From contig CAIYQH010000184.1 in NCBI GenBank assembly GCA_903928285.1, positions 1 through 32,209 on the forward strand: a stretch of 32,209 nt of DNA, read 5' to 3'. This document shows, one piece after another, positions 1 to 8,381 of the stretch. Position 1 is the stretch's first letter; every line of letters begins with the position of its first letter. Both the position numbers and the translations under genes were made by a program. Below the pieces are notes generated by a model that was given only the letters and a program-made list of their open reading frames with translations, made no database searches and was not told the DNA's origin. The stretch comes from an uncultured Bacteroidales bacterium. Lineage in GTDB: Bacteria > Bacteroidota > Bacteroidia > Bacteroidales > FEN-979.

Positions 1-32
1 AAATCAATGCCCATTTTTGCCAAAAATTGACC

Positions 33-1085
33 ATGGTAATCAAAGATTTTTTGCAAAAGCGCAAACTTCATTTTTTGGGTCAGCACCTGATTTTCTGGCT
101 GATCAGCGTGATTTTGTTTACCGTGGTGCTGATCTACACCCGCGGGGATTTTAACTTTTACAGCATCAGCCTCCGCATGGCCTTCAACATCCTGATGACC
201 ATCGGGTTCCTGGCCATCTCCGTTTATATCAACCTGCTATGGCTCATCCCCACATTTTTTAATAAAAGAAAGTTCTTCCTGTTTTTCCTGCTCGAAATCG
301 CCAACATCCTTCTTTTTATTCTCCTGAATTATTTCATGACCTATTTTTTTGAAGGAGGAAAACATCCAAGTTTTTTAACGGAATTCATTGCTGAATTTAT
401 CCTGGTTCTGATGTTCCTGATCCTCTCCACGCTGTTGAAGGTGATGCGCGATTCGATTACCCTCCAGGATGTCGAACTGCGGATGAAGGAGGTGCAGAAG
501 CAAAAGGTCGAATCAGAACTCAGGGCGCTCAAGGCTCAGGTCAATCCCCACTTCTTCTTCAACACGCTGAACAGCCTTTATTCACTGAGCCTCGACAAGT
601 CGGACATGGCGCCGGAGCTGATCCTGAAACTCTCCGACCTGATGCGGTATGTCATTTACGAGTCGAACGACGACCTGGTGCCGGTTGGGAAACAACTGGA
701 ATTCCTGCAAAGTTATGTCTATCTTGAACGGCTGCGGGCAGGTGATAGCCTGCAGGTTGATTTCGATGTAAAGGGTAATAACCTCGATCTTAAAATTGCC
801 CCCCTGCTTTACATCGCCTTTATTGAGAATGCCTTTAAACACGGAGCTAAGACAAAAAGCGACGACCCTTATATCCACATTGCCTTTGACCTTGAATGCG
901 ATGACCGGGTGGGTTTTTTCATCGAGAACCGGGTTGACCCTTTCCGCGATCAAAAGAAGTCAGGTGGCTTTGGTTTGTCAAATGTGACGAAACGGCTCGA
1001 TTTGCTCTATCCCGGCAAATACGAGATGAAAATTCAGGATTCGGCATCCGTTTATCGGGTTGATTTAACTATTTTAGTGGCATGA
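33..1085 (+). CDS. LytS-type sensor histidine kinase (His_kinase/HATPase)
   Basis: Membrane sensor kinase of the LytS/YehU class, which autophosphorylates on a histidine and passes the phosphate to a LytTR regulator. The N-terminal third holds about four hydrophobic segments (roughly residues 17-37, 48-72, 80-105 and 118-138), followed by a short coiled coil. The His_kinase motif NPHFFFNTLNSL starts near residue 171 and carries the phospho-accepting His. The ATP-binding N box, IENAFKHG, lies near residue 264, and a GGFGLSNV G box comes near the end. The ATG at 33 is chosen; a TTG at 27 is also in frame, and the frame is open to the window edge, so a start further upstream cannot be excluded. 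The stop overlaps the next gene by four bases (ATGA), so kinase and regulator are translationally coupled. The signal sensed is unknown. Confidence 0.9.
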   Translation: MVIKDFLQKRKLHFLGQHLIFWLISVILFTVVLIYTRGDFNFYSISLRMAFNILMTIGFLAISVYINLLWLIPTFFNKRKFFLFFLLEIANILLFILLNYFMTYFFEGGKHPSFLTEFIAEFILVLMFLILSTLLKVMRDSITLQDVELRMKEVQKQKVESELRALKAQVNPHFFFNTLNSLYSLSLDKSDMAPELILKLSDLMRYVIYESNDDLVPVGKQLEFLQSYVYLERLRAGDSLQVDFDVKGNNLDLKIAPLLYIAFIENAFKHGAKTKSDDPYIHIAFDLECDDRVGFFIENRVDPFRDQKKSGGFGLSNVTKRLDLLYPGKYEMKIQDSASVYRVDLTILVA

Positions 1086-1798
1086 ACATACGCTGCCTGA
1101 TCATTGACGACGAACCGCTGGCACAGCGCGTCATCGAGAAATACGCCGAAAATATCCCCTTCCTGGAGATCGTGCAGAAATGCAACAATGCCATAGAGGC
1201 GATCGAGGTATTGCACAACCAGGAGGTAGACCTTTTATTCCTCGACATCAACATGCCCAGGCTGAGCGGGATGGATTTTCTGAAAACCCTGAAAAACGCG
1301 CCCCTCGTCATCATCACCACCGCCTATGCCGAATACGCCATACAGGGGTATGAGCTGGATGTGGTCGACTACCTGATGAAACCGTTTCCCTTTGACAGGT
1401 TTTATAAAGCGATCCAGAAGGCCGAGGAGCTGATAAAAGGCAGGGAATTGCCCCATGCCGAACCAAAAGAGGCCCACAGGCAGGAGGAGACCTTTATTTT
1501 CGTGAAATCCAGCAAGAAAACCTACAAGGTAAACCTCGACGAAATATTATACATTGAAGCGCTTGGCGACTATGTCAAGATCTATACGAACGAAAAAATG
1601 ATCATCAGCTACCAGTCGCTGAAAAATATCGAAGCGCTGCTGCCGGCCAGCTCATTTCCCAGGATCCATAAGTCGTTTATCATAGCCCTGTCGCGGATCG
1701 ACCTGATCGAAGGCAATCATGTAAAGATACGGGACCGGCAGATCCCGATCGGTACCAATTTCAAGAATGAGTTTGATAAGCTGATCAAGTCTATTTAA
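1082..1798 (+). CDS. LytTR-family response regulator
   Basis: Cytoplasmic DNA-binding response regulator, 238 residues, the normal family length. The receiver domain (1-118) has the acidic pair D9-D10, phospho-acceptor D55 in LLFLDINMP, T79/T80 and K100 in the LMKPF motif. A linker (about 120-135) leads to a LytTR domain (about 136-236) with LYIEALGDYVKIY and RIHKSFII, typical of the ten-stranded LytTR fold. It is the partner of the kinase just upstream, whose stop codon overlaps this start. LytTR pairs of this kind are very common in Bacteroidota and usually control a small local regulon, but no target is evident here because the next genes lie on the other strand. Confidence 0.93.
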   Translation: MNIRCLIIDDEPLAQRVIEKYAENIPFLEIVQKCNNAIEAIEVLHNQEVDLLFLDINMPRLSGMDFLKTLKNAPLVIITTAYAEYAIQGYELDVVDYLMKPFPFDRFYKAIQKAEELIKGRELPHAEPKEAHRQEETFIFVKSSKKTYKVNLDEILYIEALGDYVKIYTNEKMIISYQSLKNIEALLPASSFPRIHKSFIIALSRIDLIEGNHVKIRDRQIPIGTNFKNEFDKLIKSI

Positions 1799-1820
1799 TG
1801 CAAGCAATGCAAGCAATGCA
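1797..1820. repeat. Short 9-base tandem repeat between convergent genes
   Basis: The unit AATGCAAGC occurs twice in full (1797-1805, 1806-1814), and a third copy stops after six bases. It overlaps the stop codon of the response regulator and fills much of the gap before the convergent LysE gene. No function is apparent. Such short repeats can arise by slippage. Confidence 0.6.
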
Positions 1821-1834
1821 GGCGACTTATGGGG

Positions 1835-2506
1835 TCAGGGGACGCGGAGGGAGATGCCGCGGAAGTATTCGAGCAGGGAGCCAGTGATGATAAATGCCCC
1901 GATGATCATAAACAGCAGGCCGACGATCCTGTTCATCCAGAGCTTTACCTGGGGATTGCCGGCAACTTTGATTTTGTTTGCAAGAACTACCTTGAGGATG
2001 TCGGTCATCAGGATCACCGACAGGGTCCCGATAAAAAACAGGGCCACCGCCCGCTGATCCCCGCCGTAGGTGGCATTGATGGCCAGCATGGAGGTGATCC
2101 AGAAAACCCAGAGAAACGGGTTGGCGAAGTTGAGGACAAATCCTTTGAAGAAGTACGGCAGCGGACCCTTTTGCTTTACCCTTATTTCATTGATGGCTTC
2201 AACCTGTTCGGTTTGGGGAACCTTTTTAAAGAAGGTAAACAGGCCATAAACAGACATCACGATACCGCCGATAATCCCCAGCACCAGGTGGTATTTGGGG
2301 TTGGTAACAATGGCAGAGGCGCCGAAATAGAATCCCACCACCAGCGCCAGGTCGCTTACAAATATCCCGGCAGCAAGGAATATCCCGATTTTAATGCCAT
2401 GCTTGATGCTCGTCTGGAGCAGGGCAAACAGGGCAGGCCCGACCGAAATGGCAACCGTCAGCCCCAGGATTATCCCTTCAAATAATGGATGTAAGATCGA
2501 ACTCAA
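1835..2506 (-). CDS. LysE/RhtB-family amino-acid exporter
   Basis: Inner-membrane exporter of 223 residues, the usual LysE/RhtB length. The N-terminus carries the family signature around GLTVAISVGPALFALLQ (about residues 14-30), and six hydrophobic segments are visible. A charged cytoplasmic loop at about 95-115 and an NFANPFLWVFW segment near 125-135 are also typical. There is no ATG near the N-terminus. The start is the TTG at 2506, which overlaps the stop of the upstream GH3-family gene in the four-base sequence TTGA, so the two are translationally coupled. LysE-family proteins export amino acids or close derivatives by proton antiport; the substrate cannot be read from sequence. Coupling to an acyl-adenylating enzyme suggests a related substrate (inference). 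Confidence 0.88.
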   Translation of the reverse strand: MSSILHPLFEGIILGLTVAISVGPALFALLQTSIKHGIKIGIFLAAGIFVSDLALVVGFYFGASAIVTNPKYHLVLGIIGGIVMSVYGLFTFFKKVPQTEQVEAINEIRVKQKGPLPYFFKGFVLNFANPFLWVFWITSMLAINATYGGDQRAVALFFIGTLSVILMTDILKVVLANKIKVAGNPQVKLWMNRIVGLLFMIIGAFIITGSLLEYFRGISLRVP

Positions 2507-4047
2507 TTATGGGTCTGTGTTTTGTAAATCCTTAAATATTCTTCCCATTTTTCCAGCTGGTCATTTTTCAATACCCTGGGAAACTTGTGCGCCCCTCCCT
2601 CTTTCCCACGGGATTTCATCCAGTCGTGAAACACTTGCAAAGGTAATACTTCAACCAATACATTTTTAATAGCCTCAATACGCTCAACCCGGTAATCGTC
2701 ATTCAGCACCTTGAGATATTCATCAAGCTTCACCACAGCAAGTGCAGGGTTCAGTGCATCGTCGGTACCCAGGTACCACTGGTGGGCAAAAAGGTTGCCA
2801 AAACGGACTCCCGTCAGGGTGAATTCGTTGATCTTCACATTGAGTTCATCCTGGAGCATACGGATGGCACGGTTGATGTTGTCCTGCGATAAATGTTCCC
2901 CGCACAAACTGATAAACTGCTTGGTACGGCCGGTCAGCACGATTTCGCTTCGTTCTTTCGACACAAATTTTATCGTATCCCCGATCAGGTATCGCCAGGC
3001 TCCCGCACAGGTTGTCAGCAGCAACGCATATTCGCGGCCCTCCTCCACCTGCCCGATGGTGAGTGTTTCGGGATCAGGCTTCAAATCGCCATCTGCATCG
3101 AAATTGCGGTCGTTATAGGGAATAAATTCAAAATAGATACCATTGTCGAGGATCAGCTGCATCCCCTTGCTGTTGCCGGGGCGCTGGAAGGCAATATATC
3201 CTTCTGAGGCAAGATAGGATTCATTATAGAGGATCGGGTGGCTGAACAGTTTTTCAAAACTCCGGATATAGGGTTCAAAGGAGACCCCGCTGTGCACATA
3301 GGCAGATAAATTCGGCCAGATATCATGAATGGTTTCAACACCGTAATATTCGATGATTTTTTCAAGGATGATCTGGATCCAGGCGGGAACCCCTACGATG
3401 ATGCCGATATCCCAGTTCCTGGCCTCCCTGACGATTTCGGTCAGCTTCACCGACCACTCGTGTTCCCTTGAGATCCGGCGGCCCGGCTTGTAGAAATGCT
3501 GAAACCAGAAGGGTATGTTCTTGGCGGTAATCCCGGAAAGATCGCCCTGATAGTAGGTGCCGTTGTACTGGAGATGCGTGCTGCCGCCGATCATTAAGAT
3601 GCCCTTTTCATAAAATTCGTCGGGAAATCCGTATTTGGTCGCCGAAATCAGCTGTCTGACGCTGGCTTTCTGCATGGCGCGCAACATGTCGGGCGTAACG
3701 GGGATGTGTTTTGAGGATGCTTCTGAAGTTCCGGAGGTAAGGGCAAAATACTTTACTTTACCCGGCCAGGCAACATAGGGCTCTCCGTTGAGACTCCGGT
3801 ACCACCAGTTTTTAAACATCGACCCGTAATCATGCACCGGAACCTGGCTGCTGAATTGACCGGAAAAGTCCTGACGGCCAAGAATCCCGCTGAAATTGTA
3901 ATGCTCCCCAAAAGCCGTGTCCTGGGCCTTGATGAGTAATTTTTTCAGCACCCTGTTTTGCTCAAGAACAGGATTCCTGTTCTTGATATCAATAGGTAAC
4001 TGACGGAGTTCATAGGCTTTCCGGATGATTGAACCAAGGATTGGCAT
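2503..4047 (-). CDS. GH3-family acyl-adenylating enzyme
   Basis: Cytoplasmic enzyme of 514 residues from the bacterial branch of the GH3 family, relatives of plant acyl-acid amido synthetases. These adenylate a carboxylic acid with ATP and transfer the acyl group to an amino acid or other amine. Seen here are the ATP-binding TSGTSEASS (104-112), NESYLASEG (275-283), the WRYLIGDTIKF adenylate-binding segment (352-362), GEHLS (383-387) and a C-terminal AHKFPRVL with a candidate catalytic Lys488. Plant GH3 proteins are about 600 residues, so this is a compact version. The bacterial substrates are not known. It is first in a two-gene unit with the LysE exporter, its stop overlapping the exporter's TTG start. 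It diverges from the EEP gene across a 46-base gap. Confidence 0.88.
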   Translation of the reverse strand: MPILGSIIRKAYELRQLPIDIKNRNPVLEQNRVLKKLLIKAQDTAFGEHYNFSGILGRQDFSGQFSSQVPVHDYGSMFKNWWYRSLNGEPYVAWPGKVKYFALTSGTSEASSKHIPVTPDMLRAMQKASVRQLISATKYGFPDEFYEKGILMIGGSTHLQYNGTYYQGDLSGITAKNIPFWFQHFYKPGRRISREHEWSVKLTEIVREARNWDIGIIVGVPAWIQIILEKIIEYYGVETIHDIWPNLSAYVHSGVSFEPYIRSFEKLFSHPILYNESYLASEGYIAFQRPGNSKGMQLILDNGIYFEFIPYNDRNFDADGDLKPDPETLTIGQVEEGREYALLLTTCAGAWRYLIGDTIKFVSKERSEIVLTGRTKQFISLCGEHLSQDNINRAIRMLQDELNVKINEFTLTGVRFGNLFAHQWYLGTDDALNPALAVVKLDEYLKVLNDDYRVERIEAIKNVLVEVLPLQVFHDWMKSRGKEGGAHKFPRVLKNDQLEKWEEYLRIYKTQTHN

Positions 4048-4093
4048 CGGGCAGGGATAATTTGAAAAAACGAGTAGGTAAATTTACAAAAAA

Positions 4094-5191
4094 ATGGTTA
4101 ATTTCGAATTTTATATGGAGTATATGCTAAAACCATTGCGGAATCTATTGCGGATGCTGGCAATCCTTTCCGGGATCTTGCTGCTGATGGTGGCTGGTTT
4201 CTTTCTATTCCTAACCCTGACGGAGTTCTCACCACCGCCGAAATTGGCGCCTTTGATTACAGGAAAAGGTAAAACATTGGACAGAACAAAACGTATTTTC
4301 ACATTCTTTACCTGGAATATCGGTTATGCCGGACTAGGTAAGGAGATGGATTTCTTTTATGAGGGAGGAACCCTGGTCATGCCGGAAAAGGAGCAGTTCG
4401 ACCGCTATTTCGGGGGTATAAAAAAGACTGTACTGGCGCACGATTCGGCCGATTTCATCTTTCTTCAGGAGGTGGATGTCCATTCGAAAAGGTCATGGTT
4501 TTTTGATGAATATTCAGCGCTTTCTGAAAAGCTGAATGGTTTTTTCAACGTTTTCAGCCAAAACTATGGCTGCCGGTATATCCCGGTCCCGCTCCATGAA
4601 CCCATGGGGAGGGTAAAGGCTGGCCTGGCAACCTTTTCAAAACCGAAACCCGAAAGCGCACAGGTGCGTTATTTCAAAACAGATATGTCATGGCCCAAGC
4701 GGCTGGCCTTTCTGAAGCGCTGCTTTATCCTGCTGCGCTACCCGCTGGATAACGGGAAAGAGCTGGTCGTCCTGAACACCCACAATTCGGCCTATGATTC
4801 GACAGGGGTGTGGCTGAAAAAAGAACTGGCGCTGCTTGATTCAACCATGCAGTCTGAGTTTCAGCGGGGAAATTATGTGGTTGCAGGCGGCGACTGGAAC
4901 AGCAATCCCCGTGGGTATACAACAAAAAATATGATTTCGGGCGACAGGGCCACCCTGGTCGACCCACAGATCGAACCGGGTTTTGCACCTGGGTGGGAAT
5001 TCGTGTTTGATCCCCGGTACCCCTCCAACCGTGCGGTGGATAAGGCCTACAGGAAGGGTATTACAAAAACAACCCTCATTGATTTTTTCGTGGTTTCTCC
5101 CAATATTTCGGTGACGCAGGTGCACACCATCCCTCTTGGTTTTGCCGATTCTGACCACAACCCCGTGGTGATGACCATCAGGTTAAAATAG
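4094..5191 (+). CDS. Membrane-anchored endonuclease/exonuclease/phosphatase (EEP) family protein
   Basis: Probable metal-dependent phosphodiesterase or nuclease held in the membrane by one N-terminal helix (about residues 19-43), with the catalytic domain after it. The EEP active-site set is complete: N75 in TWNIGYAG, E126 in FLQEVD, H230 in NTHNS, D267 and N269 in GGDWNSNP, and D354-H355 in SDHNPV. EEP enzymes cut phosphodiester bonds in DNA, RNA, lipids or inositol phosphates; the substrate here cannot be assigned. The ATG at 4094 is used, but in-frame ATGs at 4115 and 4124 would give a more conventional N-terminus beginning just before the basic residues ahead of the helix. The gene diverges from the GH3-family gene and appears monocistronic. 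Confidence 0.85.
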   Translation: MVNFEFYMEYMLKPLRNLLRMLAILSGILLLMVAGFFLFLTLTEFSPPPKLAPLITGKGKTLDRTKRIFTFFTWNIGYAGLGKEMDFFYEGGTLVMPEKEQFDRYFGGIKKTVLAHDSADFIFLQEVDVHSKRSWFFDEYSALSEKLNGFFNVFSQNYGCRYIPVPLHEPMGRVKAGLATFSKPKPESAQVRYFKTDMSWPKRLAFLKRCFILLRYPLDNGKELVVLNTHNSAYDSTGVWLKKELALLDSTMQSEFQRGNYVVAGGDWNSNPRGYTTKNMISGDRATLVDPQIEPGFAPGWEFVFDPRYPSNRAVDKAYRKGITKTTLIDFFVVSPNISVTQVHTIPLGFADSDHNPVVMTIRLK

Positions 5192-5230
5192 GTACAACGG
5201 ACATAAGCCTGCATCCAAAGAGCCTTTTTT

Positions 5231-5250
5231 CTGATCTTCAATGAGATCAG
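5231..5250. other. Perfect 7-bp hairpin upstream of the pseudouridine synthase
   Basis: CTGATCT and AGATCAG form a perfect seven-base stem around the six-base loop TCAATG. A T-rich stretch follows only after about eight bases, so as a terminator for the EEP gene it is weak. It also sits just upstream of a promoter-like TAAATTTG, so it could be an operator. Its role is open. Confidence 0.4.
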
Positions 5251-5266
5251 GCATGGATTTTTAGGG

Positions 5267-5274
5267 TAAATTTG
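5267..5274 (+). promoter_or_regulatory. Possible Bacteroidota -7 element (TAAATTTG)
   Basis: TAAATTTG matches the Bacteroidota -7 consensus TAnnTTTG and lies 61 bases before the ATG at 5336. No clear TTTG -33 partner is present at the expected distance, so the call is weak. Confidence 0.35.
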
Positions 5275-5335
5275 CAAAATGTTTACGGAGATACAAATCA
5301 TTCCCTGATCTTCCGAATCATTAAAAAAGCAAACC

Positions 5336-6211
5336 ATGAAGGTGAAAATTAAAAAAGAGACCAACCTGCTCGACCACCTGCTGGAGGAGTTCCAGTCGGC
5401 GTCGAAAACAACGGTCAAGCAGCGCATCGTGCATGGTAATGTGCGGGTGAACGGGAAAATGGTTACAAACCCTGCCGTGATGCTGAAGGCGGGCGATACC
5501 GTTGATTATGTGAAGCAGGCTGTGAAGATCAACAAGGTGAAACCACCTTACCAGGTGCTGTTTGAAGATGATGCCATCCTGGTCGCCGTAAAACCGGCCG
5601 GATTGCTTACCATTGGCGACCGCGGGCTCGGGGGAACCTCCTTCTACCAGCTGATGCAGGCCTATGTCAAGGAGAATTCAAAAGGGAAGGAGCGCCTGTT
5701 TGTGGTTCACCGCCTCGACCGGGAAGTTTCGGGGATCCTGATCTTTGCCAAAAGCGAGGCGCTGCAGGAGGAGATCAAGAACCACTGGATGGACACGAAA
5801 AAGCTTTATTATGCCCTGGTTGAAGGGCAACCGGCGGAGGACAAGGGAACCATCCGCAGCTGGCTGGTCGAGGGGCGGGATCAGAAGGTCTATTCGGTTA
5901 AAATTGAGGAGGGGGCCAAACTCGGCATCACCCACTTCCGTGTGATGGACCGAACCCCCGATTACGCCCTGCTGGAGGTTGAACTGGAGACCGGGAGGAA
6001 AAACCAGATCCGCGTTCATCTTTCGGAGATGGGCTGTCCTGTGGTGGGCGATCGCCGTTATGGCGCCGACGCACAGTATGAGCGCCGGATCAGGCTCCAT
6101 GCATTTTATCTCTCCATCCGCCACCCGGTTACCGGCAGCCTTGTAGACTTTAAAAGCAAGATGCCCAAGGGGTTTCTGGAACTGAAGCCGCACGATGAGA
6201 AATACAAATAA
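5336..6211 (+). CDS. RluA-family pseudouridine synthase with S4 domain
   Basis: Converts specific uridines to pseudouridine in rRNA or tRNA. An S4 RNA-binding domain occupies about residues 1-60 (VKQRIVHGNVRVNGK). The catalytic domain carries the RluA signature HRLDREVSG at 125-133, with catalytic Asp128, and the conserved GRKNQIRVHL at 220-229 followed by VVGDRRYG. The length (291 residues) is normal for RluA/RluD-like enzymes. The target uridine cannot be told from sequence. The gene is alone on this strand and converges with a SpoU/TrmH methyltransferase 48 bases away, another RNA-modification gene, though the two are not in one operon. Confidence 0.92.
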   Translation: MKVKIKKETNLLDHLLEEFQSASKTTVKQRIVHGNVRVNGKMVTNPAVMLKAGDTVDYVKQAVKINKVKPPYQVLFEDDAILVAVKPAGLLTIGDRGLGGTSFYQLMQAYVKENSKGKERLFVVHRLDREVSGILIFAKSEALQEEIKNHWMDTKKLYYALVEGQPAEDKGTIRSWLVEGRDQKVYSVKIEEGAKLGITHFRVMDRTPDYALLEVELETGRKNQIRVHLSEMGCPVVGDRRYGADAQYERRIRLHAFYLSIRHPVTGSLVDFKSKMPKGFLELKPHDEKYK

Positions 6212-6259
6212 AATATGAAGAGAATTACCGGTGAAGTGACAAGTGAAATTTCCCTGACG

Positions 6260-7069
6260 TTAAACCTCCATCCGGAATCCCCGCTGCCGCATGGCCTCAA
6301 AGATCACGATGGCGGCTGAGGCGGAAACATTCATTGAATCGATCTTTCCCATCATCGGGATCTTTATCAGTTCGCCGGCTCCTTCAAGCCAGGCGCTGCT
6401 AAGCCCGTTGGCCTCCGAACCCATGATGATGGCGGCGGGCTGCCTGAAATCGGTTTCGTGGTACCATTGTGTGGCCGTAAGGGCTGTGCCGAACATCCGG
6501 ATGCCGGATTGACACATCCAGGCAATGGTCTCTTCTGAAGAGGCCGTCACCACCGGCATCGTAAAAATGCACCCGATGCTGGAACGGATGGCGTTGGGGT
6601 TGTAAATGTCGGTTTGCGGATCGCAGATGATCACTGCATCGAGGTTGGCGGCATCGGCCGTGCGCAGGAGGGCGCCCAGGTTTCCCGGTTTTTCAACTGT
6701 TTCAAGAACAAGCAGGAGCGGTGTTTTTCGCAATTTCAGATCACTGAAATCAAGCCGTTTGGGTTCAGCCAGGGCAATCAGCCCGTCGCGGTCGTTGCGG
6801 TAGGCCATCCTGTTGAATACCTCCTTAGTGACTTCGACGACCTCCACGTTGCCGGCCGATGGCACCAGCGATCGCAGTTCGGCATCAGAGACAAACTCGG
6901 GGGTGAAAAAAAGATCGGTCAGGGTGAAGCTGCTGGCAATGGCCAGCCTGATCTCACGTAGTCCTTCGATGATGATCCTGTTTTGTTCCTTCCGGGCACG
7001 GGGTTTCTCGCCGAGCAGCAGCACATTCTTGATGAGCGGATTTGAAAAACTTGAAATGACTCTGGACAT
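6260..7069 (-). CDS. TrmH/SpoU-family RNA 2'-O-methyltransferase
   Basis: SAM-dependent methyltransferase of the SPOUT (trefoil knot) superfamily, acting on ribose 2'-OH groups of rRNA or tRNA. A substrate-binding domain (about 1-105) is followed by the catalytic domain with all three SpoU motifs: motif 1 ETVEKPGNLGALLRTADA (123-140; N130, R136), motif 2 IIMGSEANGLS (214-224; E219), and motif 3 IPMMGKIDSMNVSASAA (237-253; N247). At 269 residues it resembles the RlmB/TsnR-like subgroup with an N-terminal extension, but the modified nucleotide cannot be assigned. It starts 13 bases after the stop of the T9SS-secreted hydrolase, so it is probably read from that promoter. Confidence 0.92.
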   Translation of the reverse strand: MSRVISSFSNPLIKNVLLLGEKPRARKEQNRIIIEGLREIRLAIASSFTLTDLFFTPEFVSDAELRSLVPSAGNVEVVEVTKEVFNRMAYRNDRDGLIALAEPKRLDFSDLKLRKTPLLLVLETVEKPGNLGALLRTADAANLDAVIICDPQTDIYNPNAIRSSIGCIFTMPVVTASSEETIAWMCQSGIRMFGTALTATQWYHETDFRQPAAIIMGSEANGLSSAWLEGAGELIKIPMMGKIDSMNVSASAAIVIFEAMRQRGFRMEV

Positions 7070-7082
7070 AATGCTTAATGGT

Positions 7083-8252
7083 TCATTTTTTTACAATCCT
7101 GCTAATGCGCGTCGTTTCTGAGGTGCGAATTTGTGCGAGGTAGATCCCTCTTTTCCACGATGTCATATCGAGTACCAGGTGGAATTGGTTTTCCTCGGGA
7201 ATCATGTTTACAGCATATATCTTCCTGCCATCAATATCGGTAATTGTGACAAAGATAGGCTCTTTCGCCTTACAGTTTCCGGCCATCACGGTAATATCGC
7301 CAGTGGGATTTGGAAATACAACAGGTTTTTCCGGCGATCCTCCCGGAGAAACAGATGTTGTGGTGCAGGACTGCTGAAAGGTAATCCGTTCTGAACTGCT
7401 CAGCGAATCGTTGAAAACCGACCAGGCAGCGGGCTGTTTTTTAAGGTAACAGGCTAGATAGGGTATTGTGAAGTCAAGCGTGACGGCATGTTGCTGGTCG
7501 CGCGTGATGGTAAAGGCAGGGCACCCGATCTCCCCGAGTGAACAGATGAAATTGGCGTCGGCAAAATAGCAGTGACCGCCCCCTTTGATGTTGATAAAAT
7601 TTTTACAGCCGCTTGCCAGCGAATCGTACATGGGTAACTGGTTGGTTGACGGCGGGGCAACACAATCCAACTCGGCCGAAAACACCAGTGAAGGGAGGGT
7701 GATATTTCGTGCCGCGGCAATGGCCGATGGGATGGTTTCGGCTGCGGCCAGGGTTACCATCACAGTTGGAACAGCGTTATTCTGACAGGCGAGGAAAGAG
7801 GCGCCACCCCCCATTGAATGGCCCATGATGGCCGAAGTGCTGTCGACATGCTGGAAAAAGGGCGAAATGGGATTCATCCCTTCGGCCTTCATCTGCACGA
7901 CCAGGAATGCCAGGTCGGCCCCGTATGCGGCATGATTGGGCGAAAGCGAGGTTTCCGTCTTTGGGAAAACCAGAAGGTAACCCTCCGGCACCATCGCATC
8001 CCTGAAATAGAAGTAGGAATCATACGCTATCTGAAATCCGTGGCCAAAAACGATCACCGGGAACAAACCGGCTGCCACGGGGGTGTTTTCGCCGGCAACA
8101 GATGCTGCATAATAGATTTCACAGGGAACCGGGCGGTTTCCCCGGGTTGAGTCGATGAAGGTAACCGACCGGTGCCCTACCGGGTAGTTTTGCGACCAAA
8201 GGGATGGCGAAAACCCTAAAAATAGTGTTAATAAATAAACAACTTTTCTCAT
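7083..8252 (-). CDS. Secreted alpha/beta hydrolase with type IX sorting tail
   Basis: Exported hydrolase of the dienelactone / chlorophyllase / PAF-acetylhydrolase-like group. Numbered from the ATG at 8252 (389 residues), residues 1-20 form a signal peptide (MRKVVYLLTLFLGF...WSQ). The oxyanion region VFGHGF lies at 68-73, the nucleophile elbow GHSMGG has Ser146, and likely triad partners are Asp196 (SAELD) and His227 (GGGHCYF). The last 75-80 residues, starting at VVFPNPTGD and ending ISRIVKK, are a Por/T9SS type A sorting domain, so the protein should be exported and cleaved or anchored at the cell surface. An in-frame ATG at 8291 is rejected because it would bury the signal peptide and lies across a hairpin plus T-run; the ATG at 8252 follows an A-rich stretch typical of Bacteroidota translation starts. 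Substrate unknown; probably an ester. Confidence 0.85.
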   Translation of the reverse strand: MRKVVYLLTLFLGFSPSLWSQNYPVGHRSVTFIDSTRGNRPVPCEIYYAASVAGENTPVAAGLFPVIVFGHGFQIAYDSYFYFRDAMVPEGYLLVFPKTETSLSPNHAAYGADLAFLVVQMKAEGMNPISPFFQHVDSTSAIMGHSMGGGASFLACQNNAVPTVMVTLAAAETIPSAIAAARNITLPSLVFSAELDCVAPPSTNQLPMYDSLASGCKNFINIKGGGHCYFADANFICSLGEIGCPAFTITRDQQHAVTLDFTIPYLACYLKKQPAAWSVFNDSLSSSERITFQQSCTTTSVSPGGSPEKPVVFPNPTGDITVMAGNCKAKEPIFVTITDIDGRKIYAVNMIPEENQFHLVLDMTSWKRGIYLAQIRTSETTRISRIVKK

Positions 8253-8258
8253 TTTTTT

Positions 8259-8282
8259 AAAAAAAAGCACCCTGGAACAGGG
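8259..8282 (-). terminator. Terminator-like hairpin plus T-run just upstream of the hydrolase start
   Basis: Read on the minus strand, CCCTG-TTC-CAGGG (8282-8270) is followed by TGC and eight T residues (8266-8259), and the hydrolase ATG comes seven bases later. No minus-strand gene lies upstream that would need terminating, because the next gene (Rrf2) is divergent. It is therefore placed like a leader attenuator. The stem is only five pairs, so it may be incidental. Confidence 0.4.
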
Positions 8283-8347
8283 ATAAAACATTTATTTTTT
8301 AATTGATTTACAACGTTTTTCATAAAAAATGAATTTTTTTTCATTTC

Positions 8348-8381
8348 TTTGCCGCAGAATTGAAAAACATTCCTATATTTG
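8348..8381 (+). promoter_or_regulatory. Bacteroidota-type promoter of the Rrf2/NO cluster
   Basis: TTTG (8348-8351) and TATATTTG (8374-8381) match the -33 and -7 consensus (TTTG / TAnnTTTG) with 22 bases between them, slightly longer than usual. Transcription would start near 8388-8392, ahead of the ATG at 8406. The -7 element overlaps the palindrome at 8376-8393. Confidence 0.6.

Noticed and set aside
1829..2485. A 218-codon plus-strand reading frame opposite the LysE gene
   Set aside because: It is rich in charged and Gly/Asp/His residues with no domain or hydrophobic pattern, while the opposite strand encodes a clear six-helix LysE protein. It is a shadow frame.
4048..4093. Promoter boxes in the gap between the GH3 and EEP genes
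   Set aside because: TTTG (4061-4064) and TAAATTTA (4079-4086) are only 14 bases apart and the second has a mismatch. The gap must hold divergent promoters, but I cannot place them.
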